Assembly: GCA_023419055.1 (NCBI GenBank)
Contig: JAEZYO010000536.1
Coordinates: forward strand, 1-6,517
DNA length: 6,517 bases
Origin: Pseudomonadota bacterium
Lineage (GTDB): Bacteria; Myxococcota; Polyangia; Polyangiales; Polyangiaceae
Direction of reading: 5' to 3'
Every line of letters starts with the position of its first letter. Position 1 is the first letter of the stretch. The notes under the pieces were generated by a model, which saw only the letters and a program-made list of their open reading frames with translations, was not told where the DNA came from and ran no database searches. Both the position numbers and the translations under genes were made by a program. Positions 5,340 through 6,517 of this stretch are shown in pieces.

Positions 5340-5345
5340 TCTATA
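5340..5345 (-). promoter_or_regulatory. candidate -10 box (TATAGA) for the TPR/BamB pair
   Basis: On the minus strand TATAGA (5345-5340) matches the -10 consensus at five of six positions and lies 7 bases before the GTG start. Transcription from it would begin at or next to the start codon, giving a leaderless mRNA. The absence of a Shine-Dalgarno sequence fits this. No good -35 is present (GACGCC at 17 bases). The element may be fortuitous, with expression driven from upstream of the HEAT gene. Confidence 0.25.
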
Positions 5346-5372
5346 CCACAGGGCCGGAGCTCGGCGTCCAGC

Positions 5373-5411
5373 AGAGCCGAGGGCTCTCGAAATGACTCGG
5401 CCCTGGGCCGA
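5373..5411. repeat. two adjacent inverted repeats between the HEAT and TPR genes
   Basis: AGAGCC (5373-5378) and GGCTCT (5382-5387) flank a three-base loop. A 15-base palindrome (5397-5411, 7-base arms around one central base) follows 9 bases away. Both sit in the 107-base gap after the HEAT stop. No T tract follows either on the minus strand. They could slow or terminate transcription between the genes, or serve as operators near the candidate TATAGA box. Confidence 0.45.
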
Positions 5412-5439
5412 ACGCTCGCCCTTCCCTGGCCTGCCGGAC

Positions 5440-6517
5440 CTAGGGCCTTTCGCTCATGGGGCCGCTCGGTGAGCCGGCCTTCCAGGGTGCCGGCGGAGGC
5501 GGCGGAAGCTCGTCCGAGAGCGGGACCACGACGAACCCTTCGATTTCGGCATCCCGCCCGCCGTAGACGATGAAGCTCGTGCTCAGGCCGGGGCGCACGC
5601 CCCAGCTCGAAGGTAGGGTGACTGCCAGCTCGCTCGCTTCCTTGCCGGGCGGGACCTTCACGCGCACGGCGTGCTCGTCGTCGAGCGCCGGCAACCCGCG
5701 CTGCTTCTTCAGCGCCCCGTTTTTGTCGTACTGCACGAGGTGCGAGGCCGAGCCGAAGATCACCTCCGCGGGAGCGTCGCCGCGCGCGCGGGCGCGCAGA
5801 ATGACCCGGGTACCCTTCCCGTTGCCGCCGGACGGGACGACGACCGGGATGGCCACGCCGAGCGCGCTCTGCTGTACCAGGCGGCGAAGATCGCTCGACT
5901 TGGGGCCCCCCACGTGATGAACGATGCCCGATTCGAGCGCCGCGCCGACGCCGCCCTGGAGCGGATCGGGCACGCCCAGGAAGCGAACCAGGGGTTGGGC
6001 CAGCTCTTCTTTCGCAGAGAGGTCGACGAGCGCCTCGACGATCGCCTGACGGGAGCTCTGTGAGCGCTCGTCCTTCAACGCCTGAACCAGAGGACCTCGA
6101 GCTGCCTCGTCGCCGATGCGCGAAAGCGCCTGGGCCACGTAGGGGCGCAGGCGAACGTCCGACAGCGACTTGAGGAGGGGCCAGACCGCGTCCTTCGTCC
6201 GCAGCGTGCCGAACGCCGCGAGGAGCTGCCGGGAGCGCTCGAAATCGCGGCTCTCCGGGTCCAGCCACCAGGCCACGAGCTCAGCCTCCCCGCGCTTGTC
6301 GTTGCCCTCCGCGAGCGCGAGCGCCGCCACTCGCCGCCAGGAGCGCTCCTTCTCGTGCACGAGCTCGCTCGCGAGCGGCGCGCCTTCACCCAGTCGGGTG
6401 AGCGCCAGGGCGGACCAACGCTTGACCGCCTCGTCTTCGTCGCGACGCAGGGCGAGCCGCAAGGCCGGCGCCGTCTCCGGGCGCTTGATCTCGAACAACA
6501 GCTCGGCGGCCTTGCGT
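5440..6517 (-). CDS. HEAT-repeat protein with C-terminal beta-rich domain (5' end beyond window)
   Basis: The frame runs off the right edge, so the true start lies outside the window. A TTG at 6498 could be read as a start, but the sequence before it continues a HEAT helix (RKAAELLFEIK). About 358 residues are visible. Residues 1-170 consist of alpha-helical HEAT-type repeats with recurring patterns such as AVKRWSALALTRLGEGAP, RPYVAQALSRIGDEAARGPL and RQAIVEALVDLS. Residues about 225-335 form a predicted beta-rich domain, beginning near VAIPVVVPSGG and ending at FVVVPLSDE. The end is a short Pro-rich tail. HEAT repeats are protein-binding scaffolds, so I infer a binding role without a known partner. 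The gene is 107 bases upstream of the TPR/BamB pair and on the same strand, so it may belong to the same envelope-biogenesis cluster. I do not recognise the specific family. Confidence 0.85.
   Translation of the reverse strand, partial: RKAAELLFEIKRPETAPALRLALRRDEDEAVKRWSALALTRLGEGAPLASELVHEKERSWRRVAALALAEGNDKRGEAELVAWWLDPESRDFERSRQLLAAFGTLRTKDAVWPLLKSLSDVRLRPYVAQALSRIGDEAARGPLVQALKDERSQSSRQAIVEALVDLSAKEELAQPLVRFLGVPDPLQGGVGAALESGIVHHVGGPKSSDLRRLVQQSALGVAIPVVVPSGGNGKGTRVILRARARGDAPAEVIFGSASHLVQYDKNGALKKQRGLPALDDEHAVRVKVPPGKEASELAVTLPSSWGVRPGLSTSFIVYGGRDAEIEGFVVVPLSDELPPPPPAPWKAGSPSGPMSERP

Noticed and set aside
5333..6268. N-terminal extension of the TPR protein to 761 residues
   Set aside because: The extension overlaps the HEAT-repeat gene in another frame and is Arg/Gly/Ala-rich without structure. 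The GTG at 5332 gives a coherent YfgM-like architecture.

Overview
This is a GC-rich window (bulk coding sequence with codons mostly ending in G or C). Its gene set suggests a myxobacterium-type (Myxococcota) chromosome. That taxonomic call is an inference from composition, protein style (HEAT/TPR/PQQ-propeller proteins with Pro/Ala-rich tails) and gene neighbourhood. No diagnostic marker is present.

Layout, left to right. Positions 1-700 hold no convincing gene, only a short low-confidence reading frame on the minus strand (6-269) and several perfect or near-perfect palindromes. Positions 701-946 are a two-gene tRNA operon on the minus strand: tRNA-Gln(CTG), then tRNA-Glu(CTC), then a clear intrinsic terminator. 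A 277-base divergent intergenic region with several inverted repeats separates it from a plus-strand metallo-beta-lactamase-fold hydrolase (1224-1991) resembling class II cyclic-nucleotide phosphodiesterases. This gene converges on a small acidic hypothetical gene on the minus strand (2012-2389). Positions 2390-2696 are non-coding. They contain an AT-rich palindromic site and a 15-bp tandem repeat whose unit keeps reading frame.

The right half (2697-6517) is a minus-strand cluster, read right to left: a HEAT-repeat protein cut by the window edge, a membrane-anchored TPR protein with a YfgM-like architecture and a roughly 100-residue Pro/Ala tail, and an eight-bladed PQQ-type beta-propeller lipoprotein resembling BamB. 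The last two overlap by ATGA and are almost certainly translationally coupled. The pairing recalls the yfgM-bamB arrangement of gammaproteobacteria. There YfgM is a SecYEG-associated periplasmic TPR protein and BamB is a lipoprotein of the outer-membrane beta-barrel assembly machine. The natural reading is therefore an envelope-biogenesis cluster, with the HEAT protein as a possible additional partner.

I see no mobile element, integrase, CRISPR array, toxin-antitoxin pair or defence system. The window is mostly ordinary chromosomal sequence. The points most worth a second look are the unusual YfgM-like/BamB-like/HEAT cluster, the in-frame 15-bp minisatellite with its neighbouring AT-rich operator-like site, and the palindromes in the gene-poor left end.
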